Shown: piece after piece, positions 28,667-37,258 of the stretch
Layout of the letters: each line of letters begins with the position of its first letter
Numbering within the stretch: position 1 is the first letter of the stretch
From: Methylobacterium sp. UNC378MF
Lineage (GTDB): Bacteria; Pseudomonadota; Alphaproteobacteria; Rhizobiales; Beijerinckiaceae
Assembly: GCF_900103195.1 (NCBI RefSeq)
Contig: NZ_FMWU01000013.1
Location: 62,001 to 126,000, forward strand
Direction: 5' to 3'
Length of the DNA: 64,000 nucleotides
Notes under the pieces: generated by a model
What the model saw: the letters and a program-made list of their open reading frames with translations, nothing else
Databases searched by the model: none
Told to the model about the DNA's origin: nothing
Translations under genes and position numbers: made by a program

Positions 28667-29890
28667 TCAGGCGCCGGGCGCGGAGGCCGAGGCGAGGCCC
28701 CGACGCTCGCGGCTGAGTGCGGTGAGCACCAGACCGAGCCCGGCGAGCGACACCGCGGCGGCGATCAGCGGAAGCTGGCCATAGCCGGCCCCGAGGGTCA
28801 GCGCCGCGCCGCCGATCCAGGCGCCGGTGGCATTGCCGAGGTTGAACGCACCCTGGTTCAGCGTGGAGGCAAGGTTCGGCGCGTCGCTTGCGGCTTCCAC
28901 GACCCAGATCTGCAGGGGCGAGACCAGGGCGAAGACCAGCCCCGACCAGAGGATGAGCACCGCCACCGTCAGGGCCGGGTGGTGCGCGACTGCGGCCAGC
29001 ACGAGAAGGGCCGCGACGATGCCCAGGAAGCTGCCGATGATGGTGGACATCGGGCCCCGGTCGGCCAGATGGCCGCCCGCGAGATTGCCGATGGTCAGTC
29101 CCATGCCGGCGGCAAACAGCACGCCGGTCACGCCCTGCGGCGTGAACCCGGTCACGCCGGTCAGAAACGGCGTGATGTAGGTGAAGACGGTGAAGAAGCT
29201 CACCGATGACAGGGTCGAGATCAGCATCGGCCGCAGGACCGGCCAGCGGCCGAGCGCCCGGAACTCGCTGACGAGCCGCCCGCGCGTCCCTGGAAGCCCA
29301 TCGGGCACGCAGAGCTGGATCGCGAGTCCGGCCGCGAGGCCGATTCCGACCACGGCCCAGAAGGTGGAGCGCCACCCCGCGACCTGCCCGAGGGCGGTGC
29401 CGAGCGGCACACCGAGCACGTTGGCGAGGGTCAGGCCCGCGAACATCAGCGAGACCGCCTGCGTGCGCTTCTCCCGCGGCACGAGATCCCGCGCGACTAC
29501 GGCACCGATCCCGAAGAACGCCCCATGGGCGAAGGCCGTGAGGATCCGCGCCGCCATCAGCAGGCCGTAGCTCGGTGCCAGCGCGCAACCGAGATTGCCC
29601 GCCAGGAACACGGCCATCAGCGCCAGGAGCGCAGTCTTGCGCGGCAAACCCGCGGTGGCGATCGCCACGATCGGGGCCCCCACGACCACGCCCATGGCAT
29701 AGCCGGAGACCAGATACCCGGCCTGCGGGATGGTGACGCCGAAGCTCTGCGCGACCTCCGGAAGCAGCCCCATGATCACGAATTCGGTGGTGCCGATCCC
29801 GAACGAGGCGACGGCGAGGGCGAGGATCGGCAGAGGCGGCACGGGAAAGTCCTTCGGCGCGGGCGGAGATCCGATGGTGCGGAGCAGCAT
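28667..29890 (-). CDS. MFS transporter, DHA1 (AraJ/YdhP-like) family
   Basis: A 407-residue transporter with twelve hydrophobic segments. The DHA1 signature FGIGTTEFVIMGLLPEVAQ is in helix 1, GYAMGVVVGAPIVAI in helix 2, and RILTAFAHGAFFGIGAVVAR in helix 4. Members export sugars, purine ribonucleosides or drugs; the substrate here is unknown. ATG 29890 gives a 20-residue Pro-rich lead. This is the fourth MFS gene in 12 kb, and sequence features place each in a different subfamily, so they are not recent duplicates. Confidence 0.88.
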   Translation of the reverse strand: MLLRTIGSPPAPKDFPVPPLPILALAVASFGIGTTEFVIMGLLPEVAQSFGVTIPQAGYLVSGYAMGVVVGAPIVAIATAGLPRKTALLALMAVFLAGNLGCALAPSYGLLMAARILTAFAHGAFFGIGAVVARDLVPREKRTQAVSLMFAGLTLANVLGVPLGTALGQVAGWRSTFWAVVGIGLAAGLAIQLCVPDGLPGTRGRLVSEFRALGRWPVLRPMLISTLSSVSFFTVFTYITPFLTGVTGFTPQGVTGVLFAAGMGLTIGNLAGGHLADRGPMSTIIGSFLGIVAALLVLAAVAHHPALTVAVLILWSGLVFALVSPLQIWVVEAASDAPNLASTLNQGAFNLGNATGAWIGGAALTLGAGYGQLPLIAAAVSLAGLGLVLTALSRERRGLASASAPGA

Positions 29891-30334
29891 CGCAGCGCGT
29901 CCGCCGAAGGATAGCGCCGACGGCGCGGCGCACAGTTGCGCGACACGCAGAGGGAGGGCGCAGCGCGACGTGCAACCCGCACTCGCGCCGTGTCTCAGCG
30001 CGCAGAGGATCTCTGATCGAGGACGACACGCGGATTCGCAGCGTGTGGATCAGCCGGTGCCGATACGCTCCGTGCGATCGGCCGCGTCGAACCGGAGGCG
30101 CGCAACCCAGTGTTGATCCAGCCCGTCCTGCGGCGGCCACACGGCGCTCAGGTTGAAATGAAGTCTGCGGCGCGTCGATATGGCCGGCAGCGGAGCGCGA
30201 CCACCGAACCGGCTCGATCCAGAGCGGTGCGCGAAAGCACCCACGCTCCGCTCGGCCAAAGGTGCGAGAGGGGCGCAGGTGCGAGACACGGTCCAAGGCG
30301 ATCTGATCGAAAGCGATCGCCGCGCTCGGCAGAC
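29891..30334. other. 444-bp gap with no supported gene
   Basis: The stretch separates two leftward genes. A 79-codon leftward frame (30050-30289) has no ribosome binding site and an Arg/Pro-rich composition without hydrophobic core. I see no tRNA, terminator with a T-run, or repeat. It probably holds the promoter of the MFS gene on its left. Confidence 0.4.
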
Positions 30335-30835
30335 TTACTCGGCCGGAGCCTTCTTCCGGCTCCGCGATTTCGGAGCGGGTGCAGCGGTCACCTCCGGTGC
30401 CGGCGCCGGTCCTCCGCGGCTCTTGCGGCGCTGCTGCCCCAGGCCGAGAGCCCGGGCCAATTCCGATCTCTGCGCCGAGTAGCTTGCCGCCGTCATCGGA
30501 TAGTCCCGCGGCAGCCCCCACTTTTCGCGGTAGGCCTCGGGAGTCAGGCCTCGCAGCGTCAGGTGGCGACGCAGCGTCTTGTAGGGCTTCCCGTCCTCGA
30601 AGCTGACAAGATGATCATTCGTGATCGATTTGCGGATCTGTGACGGGCTCAATTTCTCGACAATCGAGTTCGTCACGCGACCTTGAGTTGTCAGACTGTT
30701 CAATGCCGCATGGATACCGCCGATCAATCCGGGAAGTTCCGACGCAGGCACAGAGTTGTTCGACACGTAAGCGGCCACGATATCCACGGCAAGCCCGATC
30801 GACGGGCTATGCTCGGTCCCAGCGTTCTCACCCAC
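30335..30835 (-). CDS. MucR/Ros family transcriptional regulator lacking zinc ligands
   Basis: A 166-residue MucR-type regulator. The N-terminal helices (SIGLAVDIVAAYVSNN, ELPGLIGGIHAALNSL) mediate oligomerisation. The DNA-binding part reads HLVSFEDGKPYKTLRRHLTL, followed by the family hallmark LTPEAYREKWGLPRDYPM and YSAQRSELARALGLGQ. Where Ros/MucR have C-x2-C and two His, this protein has Ser, Asp and one His, so zinc binding looks lost. Mesorhizobium homologues without zinc still bind DNA. GTG 30835 with GAGG six bases upstream is preferred to TTG 30847. The C-terminus is Pro/Ala/Lys-rich. The family controls exopolysaccharide, motility and symbiosis genes. Confidence 0.9.
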   Translation of the reverse strand: MGENAGTEHSPSIGLAVDIVAAYVSNNSVPASELPGLIGGIHAALNSLTTQGRVTNSIVEKLSPSQIRKSITNDHLVSFEDGKPYKTLRRHLTLRGLTPEAYREKWGLPRDYPMTAASYSAQRSELARALGLGQQRRKSRGGPAPAPEVTAAPAPKSRSRKKAPAE

Positions 30836-31004
30836 GGAAAACCTCAAGAGTTACAATTGTTCTGACCGATCAATCCCTCTCGGATGCGATCGAATTCTCC
30901 ATCTTCGTAGCATAGTATACGGAAACTCTCAATCGTATTCGCATTGCACAGGCGAGATTGAATCCCTGCGGCCGAACGTGGCGGCAATGCCGTCGTTGAC
31001 GGTG

Positions 31005-31043
31005 CATTAACCATGCCGGCGCTAGGGTTCATTAACCATGCCG
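31005..31043 (+). repeat. Tandem repeat with 25-bp period containing two TTAACCAT boxes
   Basis: CATTAACCATGCCG occurs at 31005-31018 and again at 31030-31043. Each copy contains TTAACCAT (31007-31014 and 31032-31039), the same face of the helix allowing for a period of about 2.4 turns. The pair lies about 115-150 bases before the outer-membrane protein start and about 170 bases from mucR. It may be a CtrA-like operator. Confidence 0.55.
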
Positions 31044-31155
31044 CCGGCCTGTTCTAGGTCGGCGGGACCTGTGATCTCCGGTCCTTGGCCCCGGGGACGT
31101 TGGCGGAGACCGGGATCAGGTGCGGACGGCGGCTGACCGGCGGGAACGGGAGACG

Positions 31156-32934
31156 ATGCGGCTCGCCGTCGCGTCCCTGAGCATCATGCTCGCGACGCCT
31201 GCGGTGGCCCAGCGCTTCGATGCGACCAGCCCCGTCACCGGCCAGCCCGACAATCCCGGCATCGGTCAGGACACGGCGCCGAACGGGCTACCCACCCTCA
31301 AGCGGAGCATTCCTGACGGTCTGAGCCGCGATCAGGGCCGCAGCGCACTCGGCGGGGACACGACGGGCGGCGAGCGGACCGGGGGCGACAGCCTCCGATC
31401 CCCGCTGTCGCCCCCGATCCCGACACAAGTTCCGGGGCAGCCCGGCCAGTCCCAGCTCGATACCCGCGTCACTACGGGAGGGCGGCGGACGGGCGGAACC
31501 TCGACGGCGCCGGCCAACCTCGCGCCGTCGACGCTCCTGCGCACCCGGGCCGCTCCGCCGCGCCGGATCGGCACCGCCACCCGGCGAGTGACCCAGGATG
31601 TGACGCAGATCCCGCCCCCGTCGCTCCGGTTGACGCCGGTCGTGCAGCAGGCGGTCGTCGGCGTCCCGAACCCGCAGCCGCTGACGCCGATCCGGCCGAT
31701 CCTGCCCTTCCAATCCATCGCGCCGGCCCTCGGCCTTCTCACCCCCGGCTTCATCCTCGGGACGGACCTGGCGCGCGCGATCCCCACCGATCCTGCCTAC
31801 GCACCGATCGGCTATCAGATCGGGACCTTCACGGTTCTCCCGACGTTCGCGCAGAGCGTCGGCTACGATTCCAACCCGGATCAGACCAGCCGGCAGATCG
31901 CCAAGGGCTCCGTCGCGCTGCGAACCGATGCCACGGTCGACTTCCGGAGCAACTGGTCGTCCAGCTCGCTGCAGGGCTCGCTCCGCGGCTCATACCTGGA
32001 GACGCCGCAGAACGAGGCCGCGAGCCGCCCTGCGGCCGACGGCGTGGTGCGCCTGCGGATCGACGCCGACCGGGATCTGCGCATCGACGCGGAGGGGCGG
32101 TTCCTCGTCGACACGCAGCGCACGTCGAGCGCCAATCTCCAGGCCTCCTCGGCCACGAGCCGACCGCTGCTGGCGGTCTATGGCGGCTCGCTGGGGGCGA
32201 CGCAGACGTTCAACCGCCTGTCGGTGACCCTGCGCGGATCCGTCGACCGCTCCGAATTCGACAATGCGCGTTTGGCCGACGGGACGATCGTCAATCAATC
32301 GGACCGGAACCTGAACCAGTACAGCCTCCAGCTGCGCACGGCCTACGAGGTCAATCCTGACTTCAGCCCGTTCATCGATCTCCTCGGCGACACGCGTGTC
32401 TACGACCAGCGCTTCGACACCACGGGCGTGCGCCGGGATTCGGATGGCATCGCGATCGCCTTCGGCACGAGCATCGGCCTGGCACGCTCGGTGACGGGCG
32501 AGATTTCGGCCGGTCTCCAGCATCGGACCTATGTCGATCCGAGCCTGCGCGACATCAACGCGCCGCTGGTCAACGCCGCCCTGGTCTGGGCGGCGAGCCC
32601 GCTCACCACCGTCCGGTTCACGGCGGCGACCGGCGTCACCGAGACGACGATTCCAGGGTCCAGCGGCGTCCTCACCGAGGTGGCGACGCTGGAGGTGCAG
32701 CATGATCTGCTGCGGAACCTGTCGATCGTCCTGGGCGGATCTTATCTCCGGAACGACTATCAGAGCAGCAGCATCCGCGAAAACGGATTCTCCGCGACTG
32801 CGCGGCTCGACTACCACTTCACCCGCTGGCTGACCCTACGCGGCACTTACATCTATCAAAAGTTCGACAGCACGGTCGCCGGATCGAGCTTTCGCGAGAA
32901 CACCTTCCTGCTCGGCCTGCGGGTCAATCCCTGA
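31156..32934 (+). CDS. Outer-membrane beta-barrel protein with long N-terminal disordered region
   Basis: A 592-residue exported protein. A signal peptide ends near residue 20 (LSIMLATPAVAQ). Residues about 20-215 are Pro/Gly/Thr/Arg-rich with no fold and contain GGERTGGDS and GGRRTGG elements. From about 220 (FTVLPTFAQSVGYDSNPDQ) to the end, alternating strands with aromatic girdles form a barrel of the BBP2_2 type, ending in FRENTFLLGLRVNP. Many such barrels occur near polysaccharide export genes, but none is adjacent here. ATG 31156 follows GGGAG. The upstream region has the tandem TTAACCAT repeat. Confidence 0.82.
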   Translation: MRLAVASLSIMLATPAVAQRFDATSPVTGQPDNPGIGQDTAPNGLPTLKRSIPDGLSRDQGRSALGGDTTGGERTGGDSLRSPLSPPIPTQVPGQPGQSQLDTRVTTGGRRTGGTSTAPANLAPSTLLRTRAAPPRRIGTATRRVTQDVTQIPPPSLRLTPVVQQAVVGVPNPQPLTPIRPILPFQSIAPALGLLTPGFILGTDLARAIPTDPAYAPIGYQIGTFTVLPTFAQSVGYDSNPDQTSRQIAKGSVALRTDATVDFRSNWSSSSLQGSLRGSYLETPQNEAASRPAADGVVRLRIDADRDLRIDAEGRFLVDTQRTSSANLQASSATSRPLLAVYGGSLGATQTFNRLSVTLRGSVDRSEFDNARLADGTIVNQSDRNLNQYSLQLRTAYEVNPDFSPFIDLLGDTRVYDQRFDTTGVRRDSDGIAIAFGTSIGLARSVTGEISAGLQHRTYVDPSLRDINAPLVNAALVWAASPLTTVRFTAATGVTETTIPGSSGVLTEVATLEVQHDLLRNLSIVLGGSYLRNDYQSSSIRENGFSATARLDYHFTRWLTLRGTYIYQKFDSTVAGSSFRENTFLLGLRVNP

Positions 32935-32941
32935 GGCCGGT

Positions 32942-33646
32942 TCAGAACTTCTCCACCCAGGGCCGCAGTTCCAGTTCGGATGTCCAGGCGCTCCGGTCCT
33001 GCCGCAGGAGATCGCGATAGGCCTGGGCGATGGCGTCGGGATCGAGTTGGCTGTCGGGCGACTCCGGCGGCTCGCCGCCGCGGGCCGGATCGCGGATCGC
33101 CCCATCGATCACGATGTGGGCGACGTGGATGCCCTGGGGCTGCAATTCCCGCGCGAGACTCTGGCCGAGGCCCCGCAGTGCGAATTTCCCCATCGCGAAG
33201 GGTGCCGACCCGGCGAAGCCTTTCACGCTCGCCGAAGCACCGGTGAGCAAGATCGCACCGTGGCGGTGGGGCAGCATGCGCCGCGCCGCGGCTTGCGCCA
33301 CGAGGAATCCGCCATACGCGGAGACCATCAGAGCCTCCGCAACCGCTACCGGATCGAGATCGGCGACCCGGCCACGGAGTCTGCCGCTCGCGTTGTAGAC
33401 GACGACATCCGGAGTGCCGCCGAGGGCAGGTTCGAGACGGGCAAACAGGGCCTCCACCTCCGCGGGCCGGCTGGCGTCGCAGACATGAACGGCCGCACCT
33501 GTCTCGGCGGCCAGAGTGGCGAGCTTGTCGACGTTCCGGGCGGCGAGGCCGATCCGCAAGCCGTCCGCGGCGAGGAGGCGCGCAAGTGAAGCGCTGAGAC
33601 CGGAACCCGCCCCCACGATGAGGGCTCTGCGATAGGTCGGGATCAT
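32942..33646 (-). CDS. Atypical short-chain dehydrogenase/reductase (Phe in place of catalytic Tyr)
   Basis: A 234-residue SDR-fold protein. The nucleotide-binding turn is GAGSGLS (12-18), shorter than the classical pattern. NASG is at 85-88. At the catalytic YxxxK position the sequence is F150-A-M-G-K154, so the proton-donating tyrosine is missing while the lysine stays. The strings FALRGLGQSLARELQPQGIH and VVIDGAI-like strand match the SDR_c10 subgroup, which shares this substitution. It may bind a nucleotide or work by another mechanism. ATG 33646 has GGAGGAGG upstream. It converges on the outer-membrane protein gene. Confidence 0.82.
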   Translation of the reverse strand: MIPTYRRALIVGAGSGLSASLARLLAADGLRIGLAARNVDKLATLAAETGAAVHVCDASRPAEVEALFARLEPALGGTPDVVVYNASGRLRGRVADLDPVAVAEALMVSAYGGFLVAQAAARRMLPHRHGAILLTGASASVKGFAGSAPFAMGKFALRGLGQSLARELQPQGIHVAHIVIDGAIRDPARGGEPPESPDSQLDPDAIAQAYRDLLRQDRSAWTSELELRPWVEKF

Positions 33647-33703
33647 CGTGTCCTCCTCCAGGCTCTCTCCGAGGCCTTCGTGGCATGTCCGCATGCCCGG
33701 GGG

Positions 33704-34192
33704 TCATCCGCGACGCTGCGCGAAGAAATCCCGGAGCAACGCCGCCGCCTCGCGTTCGCGGAACCCGCCATAGACCTCCGGCGCGTGGTGACAGGTCGGC
33801 TGATCGAAGACGCGGGGCCCGTGCTCCACGCCGCCCCCCTTCGGATCCGCTGCGCCGTAGTACAACCGCCGGATCCGCGCGAAGGAGATCGCCCCCGCGC
33901 ACATCGGGCACGGCTCCAGGGTGACGTAGAGATCGCAGCCAGTGAGGCGCTCGGAGCCCAGGGCGGCACAGGCCGCGCGGATCGCCAGGATCTCCGCATG
34001 CGCCGTCGGGTCGTGCAGCCGCCGCGGCTGATTGTGAGCGATCGCCAACACCTTTCCGTCGCGGACGACTACGGCGCCGACGGGGACCTCGCCGACGGCG
34101 GCCGCGGCGCGGGCGGCCTCGAAGGCACGATCCAGCGCAGTCAACGTACCGGGGAGCGCCCCGCCCGCAGAGTCTATCGGATCGACGGCCAC
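33704..34192 (-). CDS. tadA: tRNA-specific adenosine deaminase TadA
   Basis: A 162-residue zinc deaminase that converts adenosine 34 to inosine in tRNA-Arg(ACG). The zinc site is His65-Ala-Glu67 ([10 protein letters not shown]) plus Cys95 and Cys98 ([10 protein letters not shown]). [11 protein letters not shown] and the C-terminal [13 protein letters not shown] complete the family pattern. The start is GTG 34192. In related genomes tadA is commonly divergent from the rluB-rsmD pair, as it is here with two stress genes inserted between. Confidence 0.94.
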   Translation of the reverse strand: MAVDPIDSAGGALPGTLTALDRAFEAARAAAAVGEVPVGAVVVRDGKVLAIAHNQPRRLHDPTAHAEILAIRAACAALGSERLTGCDLYVTLEPCPMCAGAISFARIRRLYYGAADPKGGGVEHGPRVFDQPTCHHAPEVYGGFREREAAALLRDFFAQRRG

Positions 34193-34338
34193 GCTGTAGT
34201 CAGCCCGCGGACGCCATGGACGCGGAGCGGGCGCCTCGCTTGATCCAAGTCAATGTTACAGCCTGGAACATTCGACCGACCGTGACCGTTTCAGGAACCA
34301 GTGCGGCGCCGCCGCAGGCCAGACAAGAGGACAATGCC

Positions 34339-34530
34339 ATGAGCAGCACCACCGACAAGATCAAGGGCGCGGCCAACGAGGCTCTCGGCAAGGCCAAGCA
34401 GGGCGTCGGCGACGTGACCGGAAACGACAAGCTGAAGGCCGAGGGCGCCGCCCAGGAACTCAAGGGTAAGGCTCAGGGCACCGTCGGAGATGCCAAGAGC
34501 GCGGTAAAGTCCGCGACCGACAAGCTCTGA
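34339..34530 (+). CDS. CsbD family stress protein
   Basis: A 63-residue hydrophilic protein of the CsbD family ([20 protein letters not shown] and [20 protein letters not shown] are its two imperfect halves). Such proteins are abundant under general stress and may be unfolded in isolation; the function is unknown. ATG 34339 follows AGAGGA with good spacing. A DUF1328 gene follows, and the two probably belong to the same stress response. Confidence 0.92.
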   Translation: MSSTTDKIKGAANEALGKAKQGVGDVTGNDKLKAEGAAQELKGKAQGTVGDAKSAVKSATDKL

Positions 34531-34607
34531 TCACCGAGCACGAGCGGAACGGAACCCGCCTCGCGCGGGTTCCAGACTTGAACCGACCCGTATAACGCGA
34601 GGATGCC

Positions 34608-34784
34608 ATGATCGGCTGGGCTGTCACATTTCTCGTCGTCGCTCTCGTAGCGGCGCTTCTCGGGTTCGGCGGCATAGCCGGCACAGCGATGGAGGCGGCC
34701 AAGATCGTCTTCTTCGTGGCGATTGCGCTGTTCCTGATCTCTGCGGTCTTCGGCGTGATGCGCGGACGTTCGCCCAGGCTCTGA
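34608..34784 (+). CDS. DUF1328 (YtjA-type) small membrane protein
   Basis: A 58-residue protein with two hydrophobic segments ([18 protein letters not shown] and [19 protein letters not shown]), the standard DUF1328 layout with [10 protein letters not shown] between. The short basic C-terminus (MRGRSPRL) is cytoplasmic. ATG 34608 follows GAGGA. Members are common in stress regulons beside CsbD genes, as here. Function unknown. Confidence 0.9.
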   Translation: MIGWAVTFLVVALVAALLGFGGIAGTAMEAAKIVFFVAIALFLISAVFGVMRGRSPRL

Positions 34785-34915
34785 CGGCGCCGCGTTTTAT
34801 CTCCGTCTTCCACGCTTCCGAGGCGGTCCTGATGGGCCGCCTCTTTGCGTTGGGGCCATCGGCGCGCTTCACGACCCGTCTCGCCTGTGGGAACCGGCTC
34901 TGATAAGCGGCAGGC

Positions 34916-36697
34916 ATGAGTGACTTGCCGAACGACGATAAGCCGGAAGGGACCGCCGGTCCGGCCCCGGAAACGACGCGTACCGGAGGCTGGACCCCGC
35001 CGACTGATGCGGGGAGCGCCGATACCGAGCGGGAGCCGGGTGCGAAATCCGCCGCGAAGAAGACTGCGCGAAAGTCGCCGCAGACTGAGCCCGATCCGCC
35101 GACAGACGAAGAGAATCTGATCGAGACCCCGCCCGGCGAGCGCATCGCGAAGGCGATGGCCCGTGCCGGCGTCGCCTCGCGGCGCGATGCCGAGACGATG
35201 ATCCTGGCGGGCCGGGTCAGCGTCAACGGTGAGATCCTGACGTCGCCGGCCCTCAACGTCACCGAGAACGACCGGATTCTGATCGACGGCGAGCCTATGC
35301 CGTCGCGGGAACGCAGCCGGCTGTGGATTTTCCATAAGCCGCGCGGTCTCGTGACGACGGCCCGGGATCCGGAGGGTCGGCAGACCGTGTTCGACGTGCT
35401 TCCCGAGGATCTGCCCCGGGTCGTGGCGGTCGGACGCCTCGACATCAACACCGAGGGGTTGCTGCTCCTCACCAACGACGGTGGCCTCGCCAAGGTCATC
35501 GCGCATCCCGATACGGGGTGGCTGCGCCGGTACCGGGTCCGTGCGCACGGCGACACCGACCAGGCGCAGCTCGACAAGCTTGCCAGGGGCGTCACCATCG
35601 ACGGGATGGAATACGGTCCCGTGGAGGCTACCCTCGACCGGGTCCAGGGCGACAATGTCTGGCTGACGCTCGGTCTCCGCGAAGGCAAGAACCGCGAGGT
35701 CAAGCGCATCCTCGAGCATCTCGGGCTCTCGGTGAACCGTCTGATCCGGCTCTCCTTCGGGCCCTTCCAGCTCGGCGACCTGGAGGTCGGCTTGGTGGAG
35801 GAGGTGCGCACGCGCGTGCTCAAGGACCAGCTCGGCAAGAGCCTCGCCGAGCAGGCCGGCGTGGATTTCGACAGCCCGGTGCGCGATCCGATCGCGCCTT
35901 TCGGCGGCGCCCCTTCGGGGGATCGGGAAGCCCGCGCCACAAAGCAGACTCCGGCCCGTCGCGATGCGGCGCGCCCCGCACCGGCGCCTCGGGTCTCGAC
36001 AGGCGGCAGCGGTTCCGGGCCTCGGAATTCGACGTGGCGCGATGAGGGTGCCGCGAAACCCCGGGGCACGCGCATACCCCGTCGCGGCGCAGATCCAAGG
36101 GCCGCGCAGGCATCTGCGGCGGAACGCGGCCGCGAGCGGGTCGGATCGATCCGCGCCGGCGAGCGACGGGTGGTGGTCGAGCGTCTCGCGGCAACGCCCG
36201 CCGAGGCCGCCCCCGCCGAAAGGCCTCGGCGCCGCTTCGCCGACAAGGCTGGCATGGATCGGCCGGAACGGAACTCCGGTCCGCGCGCGGAGCGCGGCGC
36301 CGGTGAGCGGCCGCGCCGGGACACGGCGCGTCACGACGGCATGCGCGACGACGCTCGCTTTGATGAGCGCCGCACCGGAAAACCCGGCGATCGCCGCGAG
36401 CGTCCGTTCGACTCCGGCTCAGCCCAGGGGGCCTCTCGGAAGCCCGAGGGATTCCGCGGTCAGAGGCCGGCCCCTGCTGGCGGCAAGCCTGCCTTCGGTG
36501 GACCCAAAGCCGGCGGCCCACGGCCCGGAGGCGCCCGCCCTGGCGGCAAGCCAGGCGGCTTCGGCGGCAAGGGACCCGGCAGAGGACCCGGAAATGGGCC
36601 GGGCGCGGGCGGCGGACGTCCGGGAGGCCGTCCCGGTGCTCCGCGCGGCGGAGCCAAGCCCGGCGGTGGCGGCCGGCCGCCACGCGGCACGCGGTGA
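34916..36697 (+). CDS. rluB: RsuA/RluB-type pseudouridine synthase with long low-complexity tail
   Basis: A 593-residue pseudouridine synthase, more than twice the usual size. Residues 1-72 are a charged, disordered lead. An S4 domain spans about 74-125 (RIAKAMARAGVASRRDAETM). The catalytic domain (about 135-310) has Asp176 in VGRLDINTEGLLLL and EGKNREVKRILEHLGL. From about 320 to the end is an Arg/Gly/Pro/Ala-rich tail, with GGKPGGFGGKGPGRGPG near its end, fit to bind RNA loosely. By family it modifies 23S rRNA helix 89. Its stop overlaps the rsmD GTG (GTGA). Confidence 0.9.
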   Translation: MSDLPNDDKPEGTAGPAPETTRTGGWTPPTDAGSADTEREPGAKSAAKKTARKSPQTEPDPPTDEENLIETPPGERIAKAMARAGVASRRDAETMILAGRVSVNGEILTSPALNVTENDRILIDGEPMPSRERSRLWIFHKPRGLVTTARDPEGRQTVFDVLPEDLPRVVAVGRLDINTEGLLLLTNDGGLAKVIAHPDTGWLRRYRVRAHGDTDQAQLDKLARGVTIDGMEYGPVEATLDRVQGDNVWLTLGLREGKNREVKRILEHLGLSVNRLIRLSFGPFQLGDLEVGLVEEVRTRVLKDQLGKSLAEQAGVDFDSPVRDPIAPFGGAPSGDREARATKQTPARRDAARPAPAPRVSTGGSGSGPRNSTWRDEGAAKPRGTRIPRRGADPRAAQASAAERGRERVGSIRAGERRVVVERLAATPAEAAPAERPRRRFADKAGMDRPERNSGPRAERGAGERPRRDTARHDGMRDDARFDERRTGKPGDRRERPFDSGSAQGASRKPEGFRGQRPAPAGGKPAFGGPKAGGPRPGGARPGGKPGGFGGKGPGRGPGNGPGAGGGRPGGRPGAPRGGAKPGGGGRPPRGTR

Positions 36698-37251
36698 GGA
36701 TCGTCGGCGGCGCGTGGCGGGGCCGCAGGCTCGCCACGCCGCGCACCGACGCCATACGGCCGACATCGGATCGGCTGCGTGAAGCGTTGTTCAACGTGCT
36801 GACGCACGCCTATGACGGCGCCGTGACCGGCGCCCGCGTCCTCGACCTGTTCGCCGGCACGGGCGCCCTCGGCTTCGAGGCCCTCTCGCGGGGTGCCACC
36901 TACGCGTTGCTCGTCGATGAAGGCGCCGAGGCCCGCGCGGTGATCCGCGCCAACATCGAGGCGCTGGGCGCTGAGGGTGTGACGCGTCTGTTCCGCCGGG
37001 ACGCAACGCGCCTGGGTCCGGCCGCGACGGCGGGCACCTTCTCGCTGGTCTTCTGCGATCCGCCCTACGGCCGAGACTTGGCGCCCCGAGCCCTGAAGAG
37101 CGCCGCCGAGGGTGCGTGGCTCGCTCCGGGAGCCCTCATCGTGGTCGAGGAGACCGAAGCCGTACGCCTCGACTGGCCTGCGGGTTTCGACGAGCTGGAG
37201 CGGCGCATCTACGGCGACACGGCGGTGGCGATCGCCCGGTTCGCCGTGTGA
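36694..37251 (+). CDS. rsmD: 16S rRNA (guanine966-N2)-methyltransferase RsmD
   Basis: A 185-residue SAM-dependent methyltransferase. The N-terminus MRIVGGAWRGRRLATP with RPTSDRLREALFNVL is the RsmD hallmark. The SAM loop DLFAGTGALG is at 51-60, and the catalytic DPPY is at 122-125. It methylates the exocyclic amine of G966 in helix 31 of 16S rRNA. The start is GTG 36694, overlapping the preceding stop by four bases, so it is translationally coupled to the pseudouridine synthase gene. Confidence 0.95.
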   Translation: MRIVGGAWRGRRLATPRTDAIRPTSDRLREALFNVLTHAYDGAVTGARVLDLFAGTGALGFEALSRGATYALLVDEGAEARAVIRANIEALGAEGVTRLFRRDATRLGPAATAGTFSLVFCDPPYGRDLAPRALKSAAEGAWLAPGALIVVEETEAVRLDWPAGFDELERRIYGDTAVAIARFAV

Positions 37252-37258
37252 GCAGTGG

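Noticed and set aside
30050..30289. 79-codon minus strand frame between the AraJ-like gene and mucR
   Set aside because: No ribosome binding site, no hydrophobic core, and no family I recognise.
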